From: Oscillospiraceae bacterium
GTDB lineage: Bacteria > Bacillota > Clostridia > Oscillospirales > Oscillospiraceae
Direction: 5' to 3'
NCBI GenBank assembly: GCA_017465745.1
Contig: JAFTVM010000097.1
Location: 1 to 35,458 of the forward strand
Length of the DNA stretch: 35,458 nt
Part shown: in pieces, positions 22,336 to 31,507 of the stretch
Layout: each line of letters opens with the position of its first letter
Position numbering within the stretch: position 1 is the first letter of the stretch
Notes under the pieces: model-generated
Database searches by the model: none
Seen by the model: the letters and a program-made list of their open reading frames with translations, nothing else
Told to the model about the DNA's origin: nothing
Program-made: the position numbers and the translations under genes

Positions 22336-23013
22336 TCACCTCGTGACGGACAACACGGCCATGGAGTTGACGATGGCGTGGGTCAGGATGGGGGAAAAGA
22401 TGCTGCCGCCGCGCCGGTAGGCAAAGCACAGCGCGATACCGGCGGGCAGATACTGGACAAAAGCCAGCAGCAGCTCCAGGGGAGCGTAGCTGCGGATGAA
22501 GCCTGTCACATGGATGGCGGCGAACAGGCCAACGGACAGCACCCAGGCCAGAACCGGGCTGCGGTCATAGACGCCCCGCAGCAGCAGGCCCCGGAACAGG
22601 CACTCCTCGGCAATGGGCGCCAGCACCACGGTGGTGAAAGCCATCAGGCCGAATTCGCTGTCGAGCATAGCGGTGACGTTTTCGTTGTTCAGGTTCACAA
22701 AGCCGGGGGCGGCGGTGTAAACAATGTTCGTCACCAGCTCAGTGAAAACCATATAGCCCAGGTAGCTCAGCACGGCGTAGTAAACGCAGTAAAAGGGATG
22801 GGAAACCGCGATTTTCAGATTCTGCAGCAGATAGCGCCGCAGCACGTACACTGCCGCACCGGCGGTGATGAAATAGGCGGTGAAATTCAGCCGTCCGGCG
22901 CTCCATCCGGGCAGAGCCAGGGAAAGCACCGGGGGCAGGAGCAGCATGCAGACGAGCATGGTGATCAGGCCGTATTTCATCTCTTTGCGGGTCAGATTGG
23001 GAAGAAATTTCAT
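22336..23013 (-). CDS. CPBP-family intramembrane protease
   Basis: The 225-residue multi-pass membrane protein has the CPBP/Abi motifs: EECLFRGLLLRG (the EExxxR motif), FAAIHVTG with a conserved His, and a C-terminal ILTHAIVNS. CPBP proteins are Rce1-like glutamate proteases that cut within membranes, sometimes in bacteriocin maturation or immunity. It starts one base after the mutS stop and ends 4 bases before mutL, so it is firmly within the mismatch-repair operon. That placement is unusual, and its target is unknown. Confidence 0.88.
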   Translation of the reverse strand: MKFLPNLTRKEMKYGLITMLVCMLLLPPVLSLALPGWSAGRLNFTAYFITAGAAVYVLRRYLLQNLKIAVSHPFYCVYYAVLSYLGYMVFTELVTNIVYTAAPGFVNLNNENVTAMLDSEFGLMAFTTVVLAPIAEECLFRGLLLRGVYDRSPVLAWVLSVGLFAAIHVTGFIRSYAPLELLLAFVQYLPAGIALCFAYRRGGSIFSPILTHAIVNSMAVLSVTR

Positions 23014-23014
23014 A

Positions 23015-25618
23015 TCAGTTCAGCATTTTCTTGAGCCGGTACAGCTCGTTCATGGCTTCGATGGGAGTCAGGGTCTCCAATGTGATCTTTTCCAGCTCGG
23101 CGCAGATATCCTGGCCCCGCAGATCCAGCATGGTCATCTGGTCGTCAGGCTCGGCGGCTTTCACGGGGACGGGGGCAGCCGTGCCGCTTTCCAGCTCGCA
23201 GAGAATTTCTCTTGCACGGGTGATGACGGCGTTGGGGATGCCCGCCAGCTTGGCCACCTCGATGCCGAAGCTGTCGTCGGTGGCGCCGGGGACGATCTTG
23301 CGCAGGAAGATCATCTGGTCGCCCCGCTTCTTCACGGCGATGTTGTAGTTTTTCACATTGGGCAGCTTGTCCTCCATGGTGGAAAGCTCGTGGTAATGGG
23401 TGGCGAAGAGGGTCTTGGCGCCCAGGCGCTTGGGATTGGCGGCGTATTCCAGAACGGCTCTCGCAATGGACATGCCGTCGTAGGTGGAAGTACCGCGGCC
23501 GATCTCATCCAGGATCAGAAGGCTGCGGGCGGTGGCATAGCGCAGGATGGAAGCGACTTCCGCCATTTCCACCATGAAGGTGGACTGGCCGGAGGCCAGG
23601 TCATCGCTGGCGCCGATGCGGGTGAAGACCCGGTCCACAAGGCCAATGGTGGCCTTCCGGGCGGGCACAAAGGATCCCATCTGGGCCATCAGTACAATCA
23701 GCGCCACCTGGCGCATATAGGTGGATTTACCCGCCATATTGGGACCGGTGATGATGGACACCTGGTTGTCCCTGGCACCCAGATGGGTGTCATTGGGGAC
23801 GAAGAGGGAGTCCTTGAGCATCACTTCCACCACCGGGTGGCGGCCATCGGTAATCGCGATTTCATTGTTCAGGGTTATTTCAGGACGGCAGTAGCCCCGC
23901 TGGACGGCCACAGTGGCCAGGCTGCAAAGGGTGTCCGTGGCGGCCACGGCAGCAGCAGTCAGCTGCACCCGGGCGGCCTGTTGGGCAAGGAATTCCCGCA
24001 GCTCCTGGAAGATCTGATATTCCAGGGCAGTCAGCCGCTCCTTGGCGGTAAGCACCTGGTTTTCCAGTTCCTTCAGCTCCTGGGTGATGTAGCGCTCGCA
24101 GTTGGCCAGGGTCTGCTTACGGACATAATGGGCGGGCACCTGGTCGGAGAAATTGCGGGAAACCTCGATATAGTAGCCGAACACCCGGTTGAAGCCCACT
24201 TTCAGGCTGCGGATGCCGGTTTTTTCCTTTTCACTTGCCTCGATGGCGGCGATGGTGCCGCTGCCGCCTTCCATGATGTCACGGAGCTTATCGGCGTCGG
24301 CGTTGGCGCCCCGGCGGATGATGCCGCCTTCCCGGATGGTCAGGGGCGGCTCGTCCACGATGGTCTGCTCGATCCGGTCAGCACAGTCCGTCAGGGGATC
24401 AATGGCCTGCTCCAGCTTCCGCAGCAGGGGGGACTCCAGCTGCTGCAGCTGTGCCTTGACTTCGGGCAGCGCCCGGAAGCCCCGGGCCAGACCCAGCAGG
24501 TCCCGGCAGTTGACGGTGCCGGTGCAGATCCGCGTCATGACACGCTCCAGGTCGGAGACGTCCCGCAGGGCTTCTTCCAGCTCGCCCCGGATGATGGTGG
24601 AATCCACCAGCTCCTCCACAGCGGTGTGGCGGCGGCCGATCTCAACGGGATCCAGCAGGGGCTTTTCCAGCCAGGAGCGCAGCATCCGTCCGCCCATGGC
24701 GGTGCGGGTCTTGTCCAACACCCACAGCAGCGTCCCCTTCTTTTCCTTGGAACGCATGGTTTCCGTCAGTTCCAGATTCCGCCGGGCGTCCAGATCCAGT
24801 TCCATGAACCGGCCGGTGGTGTAGTATTGCAATTCACGGATATGCGCCAGGTCATTCTTCTGAACGAAGAGCAGGGTCTGCAGCAGGGTGCCGCAAGCGA
24901 TGATGGCGGCGGGGAGACCCGTCAGCCCCAGGGAAGCAAGATCTTTATGGAAATGCCGCTCGAGTAGTTCTTCTGCGGCTGCTAAATCAAACTGTTCGGG
25001 CTTGCCCTCGTCGACACAGCAGCTTAAGCGGCGGAACAGGGCGTCGTCGATGGTCTCGCAATGGGCTTCGCCGCCGAAGCGGATACACTCGCTGGGGGCG
25101 AAACGGCCCAGCTCGGAGGCGACGCTCTGGGCATCACCGCAGACCGTGGCGAAGAAGGCACCGGTGGAAACGTCGCAGAAGGCCAGGCCGAACTTGCCGC
25201 CCTCGCTGTACAGGCAGGCCATGTAGTTATTCTTATTCTCGTCCAGCATGCAGCTTTCCGTCACGGTGCCGGGGGTGACGATGCGGGTGATGTCCCGCTC
25301 CACGATGCCCTTGGCGGTGGCGGGATCTTCCATCTGCTCGCAGATGGCCACCTTGTAGCCCTTCTGGACCAGCCGGGCGATATAGGAATCCACGGAGTGG
25401 TAGGGCACGCCGCACATGGGGGTCTGTTCCTCCTTGGGCTTGCCCCGGTCCCGGGTGGTCAGGGTCAGGTCCAGCTCCCGGGCGGCAGTCTTGGCGTCCT
25501 CGTCGAACATCTCGTAAAAATCGCCCAGCCGGAAGAACAGGATGCAGTCCTGATTCTGCGCCTTGATATCGTAATACTGACGCTTCATGGGCGTCATTTC
25601 ATTGACAGGTTTGGCCAT
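23015..25618 (-). CDS. mutS: DNA mismatch repair protein MutS
   Basis: The 867-residue protein has the N-terminal mismatch-reading motif FYEMF in LGDFYEMFDEDA, connector and clamp domains, and the C-terminal ATPase. The ATPase shows Walker A GPNMAGKSTYMRQ (near residue 620), DDLASGQSTFMVEM, Walker B ILDEIGRGTSTYDG and FATHYHEL. MutS dimers find mispairs and recruit MutL. It follows miaB by 35 bp and precedes the CPBP gene by one base. Confidence 0.98.
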   Translation of the reverse strand: MAKPVNEMTPMKRQYYDIKAQNQDCILFFRLGDFYEMFDEDAKTAARELDLTLTTRDRGKPKEEQTPMCGVPYHSVDSYIARLVQKGYKVAICEQMEDPATAKGIVERDITRIVTPGTVTESCMLDENKNNYMACLYSEGGKFGLAFCDVSTGAFFATVCGDAQSVASELGRFAPSECIRFGGEAHCETIDDALFRRLSCCVDEGKPEQFDLAAAEELLERHFHKDLASLGLTGLPAAIIACGTLLQTLLFVQKNDLAHIRELQYYTTGRFMELDLDARRNLELTETMRSKEKKGTLLWVLDKTRTAMGGRMLRSWLEKPLLDPVEIGRRHTAVEELVDSTIIRGELEEALRDVSDLERVMTRICTGTVNCRDLLGLARGFRALPEVKAQLQQLESPLLRKLEQAIDPLTDCADRIEQTIVDEPPLTIREGGIIRRGANADADKLRDIMEGGSGTIAAIEASEKEKTGIRSLKVGFNRVFGYYIEVSRNFSDQVPAHYVRKQTLANCERYITQELKELENQVLTAKERLTALEYQIFQELREFLAQQAARVQLTAAAVAATDTLCSLATVAVQRGYCRPEITLNNEIAITDGRHPVVEVMLKDSLFVPNDTHLGARDNQVSIITGPNMAGKSTYMRQVALIVLMAQMGSFVPARKATIGLVDRVFTRIGASDDLASGQSTFMVEMAEVASILRYATARSLLILDEIGRGTSTYDGMSIARAVLEYAANPKRLGAKTLFATHYHELSTMEDKLPNVKNYNIAVKKRGDQMIFLRKIVPGATDDSFGIEVAKLAGIPNAVITRAREILCELESGTAAPVPVKAAEPDDQMTMLDLRGQDICAELEKITLETLTPIEAMNELYRLKKMLN

Positions 25619-25653
25619 TGGCTTAACCTCTTTCTATATAATATGCGGCGGCG

Positions 25654-27057
25654 TTATGCCAGCGCGCCGGTCAAACTCCAGGTGGTGGAGCCGGTGATGT
25701 TTAGGTTCTGGTAGGTGCCGATGAGGGAATCACAGCCTTCGAAGCGCACCAGGCGGCCGCCCTCGGTGCGGGCGGTGAGCAGCTCACCTTCTTTGCCGTC
25801 CACGAGGCAGCGCATGGTTTTGCCCACGTAAGCCTCGTGGATCTGCTCGGAGATGGCGTTCTGGACCGCGCAGAGCTTGTCGAAGCGGCGGTTCTTCTCC
25901 TCCTTGGGGGTGGGGTCTTCCATGGTGGCGGCAGGGGTGCCGGTACGGGGGGAGAAGATGAAGGTGAAGAGGGAATCGTAGTGGACATCCTGGATCAGGG
26001 AGATGGTCTCCTCGAATTCCTCTTCGGTCTCGCCGGGGAAGCCCACGATAACGTCGGAGGTCAGTACCAGGTCGGGCATGACGGACTTGGCATAATTGAC
26101 TTTCTTGAGGTAAGTTTCCCGGTCGTAGTGGCGGTTCATGGCCTTCAGCACCCGGGAAGAGCCGGACTGGAAGGGCAGATGCAACTGCTTGGCGATCTTG
26201 GGATACTTTGCCATGGTGTCGAAAAGCTTCTCAGAAGCATCCCGGGGGTGGCTGGTCATGAAGCGGATCAGGAAATCACCGGGGATCTGGGCGATTTCAG
26301 CCAGCAGGTCGGCAAAGTCGAAGTCAGAATACAGGTCCTTGCCGTAGGAGTTGACGTTCTGGCCCAGCAGGGTGATCTCCCGGGTGCCGTTTTCGATGAG
26401 CTGGCGGCACTCGGCCAGGATGTCCTCCTTTTTCCGGCTGCGCTCGCGGCCCCGGACGTAGGGGACGATGCAATACGTACAGAAATTGTTACAGCCGTAC
26501 ATGATGGACACCCAGCTCTTCAGCTTGGAGTCACGGACCTGGGGAATACCCTCGGCGATGGAGCCTGCCTCGTCCTCCACATAGAACTGGCGCTTCTTCC
26601 GGTTCAGCACGTTCCACAGAATCTCCGGGAACTGCCACAGGTGGTGGGTGGAGAAGACGCCGTCCACGTGGGGGAAGCTCTTTTTGATGCGCTCGGATAC
26701 CTTGGTCTCGCCGGCCATGCAGCCGCACAGGAAGATCTTTTGACCGGGGTGGCGGCGCTTGGTGTGGGTCAGGGCGCCCAGATTGCCGAACACGCGCTGC
26801 TCGGCATGCTCCCGGATGGCGCAGGTGTTCATGACGACAACGTCGGCACCCTCGGCTTCACGGACGATGGCGTAGCCGCTCTGGACCAGGTAGCCTCTGA
26901 GCTTTTCGGAGTCGGCTTCGTTCTGCTGACAGCCGTAGGTCTCCACATAGGCGGTGGGGGTGGTCTCTGTTTCGTGCCACCAGGCGGCAATTTTATCACA
27001 ATAGGCGAACTGGCTTGCCAGCTGCGCCTCGGTAATCACAGTAGTCTTGGTGTTCAT
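25654..27057 (-). CDS. miaB: tRNA-2-methylthio-N6-dimethylallyladenosine synthase MiaB
   Basis: The 467-residue radical-SAM enzyme adds a methylthio group to i6A37 in tRNA. It has the N-terminal UPF0004 domain with cysteines for the auxiliary 4Fe-4S cluster (YGCQQNEADS, MNTCAIREHAEQR, FLCGCMA). The radical-SAM motif CxxxCxxC follows in YGCNNFCTYCIVPYVRGRE, and then a C-terminal TRAM domain. It is the first gene of a six-gene operon from the promoter at 27093-27121 and is paired functionally with miaA. Confidence 0.97.
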   Translation of the reverse strand: MNTKTTVITEAQLASQFAYCDKIAAWWHETETTPTAYVETYGCQQNEADSEKLRGYLVQSGYAIVREAEGADVVVMNTCAIREHAEQRVFGNLGALTHTKRRHPGQKIFLCGCMAGETKVSERIKKSFPHVDGVFSTHHLWQFPEILWNVLNRKKRQFYVEDEAGSIAEGIPQVRDSKLKSWVSIMYGCNNFCTYCIVPYVRGRERSRKKEDILAECRQLIENGTREITLLGQNVNSYGKDLYSDFDFADLLAEIAQIPGDFLIRFMTSHPRDASEKLFDTMAKYPKIAKQLHLPFQSGSSRVLKAMNRHYDRETYLKKVNYAKSVMPDLVLTSDVIVGFPGETEEEFEETISLIQDVHYDSLFTFIFSPRTGTPAATMEDPTPKEEKNRRFDKLCAVQNAISEQIHEAYVGKTMRCLVDGKEGELLTARTEGGRLVRFEGCDSLIGTYQNLNITGSTTWSLTGALA

Positions 27058-27092
27058 GGTTCATCCTCCAGTGGATACTATCTCAATCATAT

Positions 27093-27121
27093 ATAATATC
27101 ATTTTTCGAGCCTGTTTGCAA
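27093..27121 (-). promoter_or_regulatory. Promoter of the miaB-mutS-CPBP-mutL-miaA-hfq operon
   Basis: On the minus strand, -35 TTGCAA (27116-27121) and -10 TATTAT (27093-27098) with a 17-bp spacer, about 36 bp upstream of miaB. Confidence 0.7.
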
Positions 27122-27165
27122 GGCTGAATTCCAGCTGAAAGGTTGTAAATATTTTGTAACAGCCC

Positions 27166-27194
27166 TTGCAATTGTGATTTTTGCATGGTAAACT
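27166..27194 (+). promoter_or_regulatory. Promoter of the foldase gene
   Basis: -35 TTGCAA (27166-27171), 17-bp spacer, -10 TAAACT (27189-27194), divergent from the miaB promoter. Confidence 0.6.
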
Positions 27195-27231
27195 GACGGA
27201 GTATCACTTTACTTTAGAAAGAGGATCCGAC

Positions 27232-28569
27232 ATGAACGAAAACGAAATCAATCAGGTTCCCGATGAAGCCATCGTCCAGCCTGAAGCAGAAGAAGTCAAA
27301 AAGCCTGTCGGCGACAAGCGTTCTCCCATGGAGATCGCCATTGCTGTTGTGGCCGTGGTGCTGATCGTGGCGGTCATTGCTGCCCTGCTTATGGGCGGCG
27401 TCAGCGGCGTCACCGATCCCACCGAGCCCGATGGCTCCGTTGCCGGCACCGTTCCCCCTGACGGCAACCATGATGATGTGACCTGCAAGGGCACCTACAC
27501 CGTCTCCGACGAGCAGGCCGCTGCTGATGCCGCCAAGGTGGTGGCTACCATGGGCGATCAGGCGCTGACCAACGCCGATCTGCAGATCTACTACTGGATG
27601 CAGGTGGTTTCCTTCCTGAACGAGTACGGCACATATGCCTCCGCGCTGGGCATGGATTACACCAAACCCCTGGATACCCAGATGATGGACGAGAACTGGA
27701 CCTGGCAGCAGTACTTCCTGGACTGCGGCCTGGATGCCTGGAACGCCTATGAATCCCTGGCGCAGGAGGCCATTGCCGCCGGCTTTGACAAGGAGAATGA
27801 GGATTACCAGACCTATATTGCCGCTCTGCGCGATGACATCACCGCCAGCGCGGAAGCTGCGGGCTTTGCCTCCCTGGAGGAGATGCTGGTGCAGTATGTG
27901 GGTCCCGGCAGCACCGAGGAAGCATATCTCGACTACATGCAGACCTACTACCTGGGCTACTTGTACTTCAACGCCCTCTACGAGCAGATGCTGCCCACCG
28001 ACGAAGAGATCGAGACCTATTTCGAAAGCAACGCTGCCGATTACGAGGCCAACGGCCTGACCAAGGACACCGGCAACTATGTGGACGTCCGCCACATTCT
28101 GGTGATGCCCAACGGCGGTACCACTGCCGAGGACGGTACCACCACCTACTCCGAGGAGGAGTGGGAGGCAGCCCGTGTGGAGGCGCAGCTCATTCTGGAC
28201 AACTGGCTGGCAGGCGAGGCCACCGAGGAGACCTTCGCCGATCTGGCAAAGGTGAATACCGACGACTCCAACGGCGACCAGGGCGGTCTGTACACCTACG
28301 TTGCTGAGGGCGACATGGTCACCGAGTTCAACGACTGGTGCTTCGATGAGAGCCGCGAGATCGGCGACTACGGCCTGGTGAAGACCGTCTACGGCTACCA
28401 TGTCATGTACTTCTCCGGCAGCCACCCCATCTGGTACGTCACCGCCCAGGCTGACCTGGAGACCGAGATCGCCAATGGCATCATCCCCGCCGCCATGGAA
28501 AAGTATGAGACCACTGTGGACTATACCTCCATGGTTCTCGGCTACGTTGATCTGGCTGCAGAGCAATAA
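27232..28569 (+). CDS. Membrane-anchored parvulin-type peptidyl-prolyl isomerase (PrsA/SurA-like)
   Basis: The 445-residue protein has a charged N-terminus, one transmembrane helix (about residues 33-60) and no lipobox Cys. A SurA_N-like helical segment (about 95-270) follows, then a parvulin domain (about 284-400) with VDVRHILVM, DLAKVNTDDSNGDQGGLY and VKTVYGYHVMYFSG. It should help fold exported proteins outside the membrane. The start at 27232 has AAAGAGGA upstream; the longer frame from 27181 has no such site. Transcription ends at the hairpin at 28594-28621. Confidence 0.88.
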   Translation: MNENEINQVPDEAIVQPEAEEVKKPVGDKRSPMEIAIAVVAVVLIVAVIAALLMGGVSGVTDPTEPDGSVAGTVPPDGNHDDVTCKGTYTVSDEQAAADAAKVVATMGDQALTNADLQIYYWMQVVSFLNEYGTYASALGMDYTKPLDTQMMDENWTWQQYFLDCGLDAWNAYESLAQEAIAAGFDKENEDYQTYIAALRDDITASAEAAGFASLEEMLVQYVGPGSTEEAYLDYMQTYYLGYLYFNALYEQMLPTDEEIETYFESNAADYEANGLTKDTGNYVDVRHILVMPNGGTTAEDGTTTYSEEEWEAARVEAQLILDNWLAGEATEETFADLAKVNTDDSNGDQGGLYTYVAEGDMVTEFNDWCFDESREIGDYGLVKTVYGYHVMYFSGSHPIWYVTAQADLETEIANGIIPAAMEKYETTVDYTSMVLGYVDLAAEQ

Positions 28570-28593
28570 ACTACAATTTGAAGAACGGCAAAA

Positions 28594-28621
28594 AATCCGG
28601 CACCCCGAGGGGTGCCGGATT
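28594..28621. terminator. Bidirectional terminator between foldase and GGGtGRT genes
   Basis: A 13-bp perfect GC-rich stem around a GA loop, with T-rich tails on both strands (cleaner on the minus strand). It sits between converging genes. Confidence 0.88.
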
Positions 28622-28639
28622 CATTTTCAGGAAAAGAGC

Positions 28640-29641
28640 TTAGCCCTTGACAGCCTCGCCGACAGCGACAGCGACGGAGACGGTAGCGCCGACCATGGGG
28701 TTGTTGCCCATGCCCAGGAAGCCCATCATCTCAACGTGTGCGGGGACGGAGGAGGAGCCGGCGAACTGAGCGTCACCGTGCATACGGCCCATGGTGTCGG
28801 TCAGACCGTAGGAAGCGGGACCTGCAGCCATGTTGTCGGGATGCAGAGTACGGCCGGTGCCGCCGCCGGAAGCGACGGAGAAGTACTTCTTGCCCTGCTC
28901 GATGCACTCCTTCTTGTAGGTGCCGGCGACAGGATGCTGGAAGCGGGTGGGGTTGGTGGAGTTACCGGTGATGGAAACGTCAACACCCTCAGCGTGCATG
29001 ATGGCAACACCCTCGCGGACATCGTCACAGCCGTAGCAGTTGACGGCAGCGCGCTCGCCCTTGGAGTAGGGGATGCGGTTGACGACCTTCAGCTCGCCGG
29101 TGTAGTAGTCGAACTGGGTCTGAACGTAGGTGAAGCCGTTGATGCGGGAGATGATCTGAGCGGCGTCTTTGCCCAGGCCGTTCAGGATGACGCGCAGGGG
29201 CTCCTTACGAGCCTTGTTGGCGGAGCGGGCGATGCCGATGGCACCCTCAGCGGCGGCGAAGGACTCGTGGCCGGCCAGGAAGGCGAAGCACTTGGTCTCT
29301 TCACGCAGCAGCATGGCGCCCAGGTTGCCATGGCCCAGACCGACCTTGCGGTCCTCAGCGACGGAGCCGGGGATGCAGAATGCCTGCAGGCCGATGCCGA
29401 TGGCCTCAGCAGCCTCAGCAGCGTTCTTGACGCCCTTCTTCAGCGCGATGGCGGCGCCGACGGTGTAGGCCCATGCGGCGTCCTCGAAGCAGATGGGCTG
29501 GATGCCCTTGGTGATGGTGTAGGGGTCGAAGCCCTTGGACTGGCACAGTTCACGGCACTCTTCCACAGAGTTCAGGCCGTACTGAGCGAGGACACCATTG
29601 ATCTTGTCGATTTTTCTTTCGTAACCTTCAAACAAAGCCAT
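28640..29641 (-). CDS. GGGtGRT-family protein
   Basis: The 333-residue protein belongs to the family named for its motif, here GGGTGRT at residues 259-265 followed by LHPDNMAAGPASYG. It is cytoplasmic by composition, with no signal or membrane segment. The family has no established function. It starts 15 bp after the stop of the IscU-like gene and is cotranscribed with it from a very strong promoter. The constant pairing suggests it works with, or receives, an Fe-S cluster; this is inference. Conserved Gly-rich and His/Asp residues suggest a nucleotide or metal site. Confidence 0.9.
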   Translation of the reverse strand: MALFEGYERKIDKINGVLAQYGLNSVEECRELCQSKGFDPYTITKGIQPICFEDAAWAYTVGAAIALKKGVKNAAEAAEAIGIGLQAFCIPGSVAEDRKVGLGHGNLGAMLLREETKCFAFLAGHESFAAAEGAIGIARSANKARKEPLRVILNGLGKDAAQIISRINGFTYVQTQFDYYTGELKVVNRIPYSKGERAAVNCYGCDDVREGVAIMHAEGVDVSITGNSTNPTRFQHPVAGTYKKECIEQGKKYFSVASGGGTGRTLHPDNMAAGPASYGLTDTMGRMHGDAQFAGSSSVPAHVEMMGFLGMGNNPMVGATVSVAVAVGEAVKG

Positions 29642-29656
29642 TGTGTAGTCCTCCTC

Positions 29657-30349
29657 TTATTCGTGGCGGGGATCGATGTACTTGGCGGCACCCTCGAACT
29701 GGCCGTAGTGGCCCTTGGCCTTCTCCAGAGCGACATTGGCGTCGTCGCCCTTCTTGATGAAGTCCATCATCTTGCCCAGGTTGACGAACTCGTAGCCGGT
29801 GATGAAGCTGTCCTCGTTCAGCGCAACGCGGGTGACGTAGCCTTCGGCCATCTCCAGGTAGCGGGGGCCCTTTGCCTTGGTGGCGAACATGGTGCCAACC
29901 TGGCTGCGCAGACCCTTGCCCAGGTCCTCCAGGGAAGCGCCGACGGCCAGGCCGTCCTCGGAGAATGCGGACTGGCTGCGGCCGTAAACGATCTGCAGGA
30001 ACAGTTCGCGCATAGCGGTGTTGATGGCATCGCAGACCAGGTCGGTGTTCAGAGCCTCCAGGAGGGTCTTGCCGATCAGGATCTCAGCGGCCATAGCGGC
30101 GGAATGGGTCATGCCGGAGCAGCCCAGGGTCTCCACCAGAGCTTCCTCGATGATGCCTTCCTTGACGTTCAGGGTCAGCTTGCAGCAGCCCTGCTGGGGA
30201 GCGCACCAGCCGATGCCGTGGGTGAAACCACTGACGTCGGAGATCTGCTTGACCTGGACCCACTTGCCCTCTTCGGGAATGGGAGCGGGGCCGTGATAGG
30301 CGCCCTTGCCAACGGAGCACATATGCTGTACTTCTGCACTATAAATCAT
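29657..30349 (-). CDS. IscU/NifU-N-like iron-sulfur scaffold protein
   Basis: The 230-residue protein contains an IscU-like core: GCCKLTLNVKEGIIEEALVE and TLGCSGMTHSAAMAAEIL correspond to the first and second cluster-ligand regions (Cys55/56 and Cys77). The third IscU cysteine region is not evident, and there are extra Cys11 and Cys49. The protein is longer than IscU (about 130 residues), with an added C-terminal half of unknown fold. It is the first gene of a two-gene unit with the GGGtGRT protein. AAAGGA lies before the ATG. No cysteine desulfurase lies nearby. Confidence 0.85.
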   Translation of the reverse strand: MIYSAEVQHMCSVGKGAYHGPAPIPEEGKWVQVKQISDVSGFTHGIGWCAPQQGCCKLTLNVKEGIIEEALVETLGCSGMTHSAAMAAEILIGKTLLEALNTDLVCDAINTAMRELFLQIVYGRSQSAFSEDGLAVGASLEDLGKGLRSQVGTMFATKAKGPRYLEMAEGYVTRVALNEDSFITGYEFVNLGKMMDFIKKGDDANVALEKAKGHYGQFEGAAKYIDPRHE

Positions 30350-30441
30350 GGCAATTTTCCTTTCTTTTCAAAAGACGGGAGCGTGTGTGTTCTTCGTCCT
30401 TGGATTGATAATGCTTGGAAAATAAACATTTTCCACCTGTT

Positions 30442-30470
30442 ATTATACATTTGCGGAAGTGGAATGTCAA
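30442..30470 (-). promoter_or_regulatory. Perfect-consensus promoter of the IscU-like/GGGtGRT pair
   Basis: On the minus strand, TTGACA (30465-30470), exactly 17 bp, TATAAT (30442-30447). A small hairpin (GGAAAAT-GTTT-ATTTTCC) lies near the transcription start and could stabilise the mRNA 5' end. High expression is expected. Confidence 0.88.
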
Positions 30471-30536
30471 TCTGTCCGGCTGTAAAAAACAGGTGCGGAA
30501 ATGGGGTGGAAATCGTCAGGATGTTGAAAAAACCGA

Positions 30537-31187
30537 TTATTCCTGAATGAACTTGACGAACTTGGCCCGGTCGTCTGCCTTGAAGTAGGCAGAGCCTGCC
30601 ACCAGGACTTCGATGCCGTTTTCCTTGCACAGGGGAGCGGTGTTGTAGTCCACGCCGCCATCCACTTCGATGACGCACTCGGGGTTGATGTCGTCCAGCC
30701 ACTCGCGGATCTGCTTTGCCTTGGGCATCATGTCGGCCATGAATTTCTGGCCGCCGAAGCCGGGCTCCACGGTCATGATCAGAACCATGTCCACCAGCTC
30801 CAGGTAGGGGATGGCCACCTCGGCGGGGGTCTTGGGCTTCAAAGAGATGGCAGCCTTGCAGCCCAGCGCCCGGATCTTCTTCAGGGCTTCCAGATTGTTC
30901 TGGGGCTGGTCGGCTTCCACGTGGATGGTGACATAGTCAGCACCTGCCTTGACGAAATCCTCCACATAGCGGATGGGACGGTCGATCATCAGATGGACGT
31001 CCAGGGGCAGGTCCGTGACCTTGCGCAGGGCGCCCACCACGGGGATGCCGATGGTGATGTTGGGCACAAAAATGCCGTCCATGACGTCAACATGGACCCA
31101 GTCGGCGTTGTTCTGCTCTAAGTTGTGAATGGCTGCCTCCAGATTGGCGAAGTCAGCGGAAAGAATGGAAGGTGCGATCTTTGCCAT
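30537..31187 (-). CDS. rpe: Ribulose-phosphate 3-epimerase
   Basis: The 216-residue TIM-barrel enzyme interconverts ribulose 5-phosphate and xylulose 5-phosphate in the pentose phosphate pathway. It shows IAPSILSADFANL at the N-terminus, VDVMDG, PLDVHLMIDRP, MTVEPGFGGQKF and IEVDGG, which include the metal and phosphate ligands. The frame is open far upstream to 31631, but the ATG at 31187 has AAAGGAG at the right distance and matches the family start. It is a single-gene unit. Confidence 0.97.
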   Translation of the reverse strand: MAKIAPSILSADFANLEAAIHNLEQNNADWVHVDVMDGIFVPNITIGIPVVGALRKVTDLPLDVHLMIDRPIRYVEDFVKAGADYVTIHVEADQPQNNLEALKKIRALGCKAAISLKPKTPAEVAIPYLELVDMVLIMTVEPGFGGQKFMADMMPKAKQIREWLDDINPECVIEVDGGVDYNTAPLCKENGIEVLVAGSAYFKADDRAKFVKFIQE

Positions 31188-31306
31188 GAGAATCGTCTCC
31201 TTTATTGTATTGATTGTTAACAAATTAAGGATAACACACAAACGCATAAAAAGCAACTGCCCGGACCATACTATGGCTGAACCTAATTTCAAAGGAGGAA
31301 TTATCC

Positions 31307-31471
31307 ATGAACAGCAATGCCAACAGATGTATCGAGTGTACCGTCCAGCAGTGTGCCCATCACTGCCAGGGTGAGAACTACTGCTCCCTGAACAAGATCC
31401 TGGTGGGTACCCACGAGACCAATCCCACCATGGACCAGTGCACCGACTGCAAGTCCTTCCGCAAGAAGTAA
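31307..31471 (+). CDS. DUF1540-type small cysteine-rich protein
   Basis: The 54-residue protein starts at ATG 31307 with AAAGGAGG upstream. It has seven cysteines (8, 11, 16, 20, 26, 45, 48) in the DUF1540 pattern (RCIECTVQQCAHHC, then QCTDCKSF). It probably binds zinc or another metal; no function is established. It is divergent from rpe and has its own terminator at 31481-31506. Confidence 0.85.
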   Translation: MNSNANRCIECTVQQCAHHCQGENYCSLNKILVGTHETNPTMDQCTDCKSFRKK

Positions 31472-31480
31472 AACGGGAAA

Positions 31481-31506
31481 GCGGCGGCATTTGCCGCCGC
31501 TTTTTT
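31481..31506 (+). terminator. Rho-independent terminator
   Basis: A perfect 9-bp GC stem (31481-31489 against 31492-31500) directly followed by six T. Confidence 0.92.
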
Positions 31507-31507
31507 C

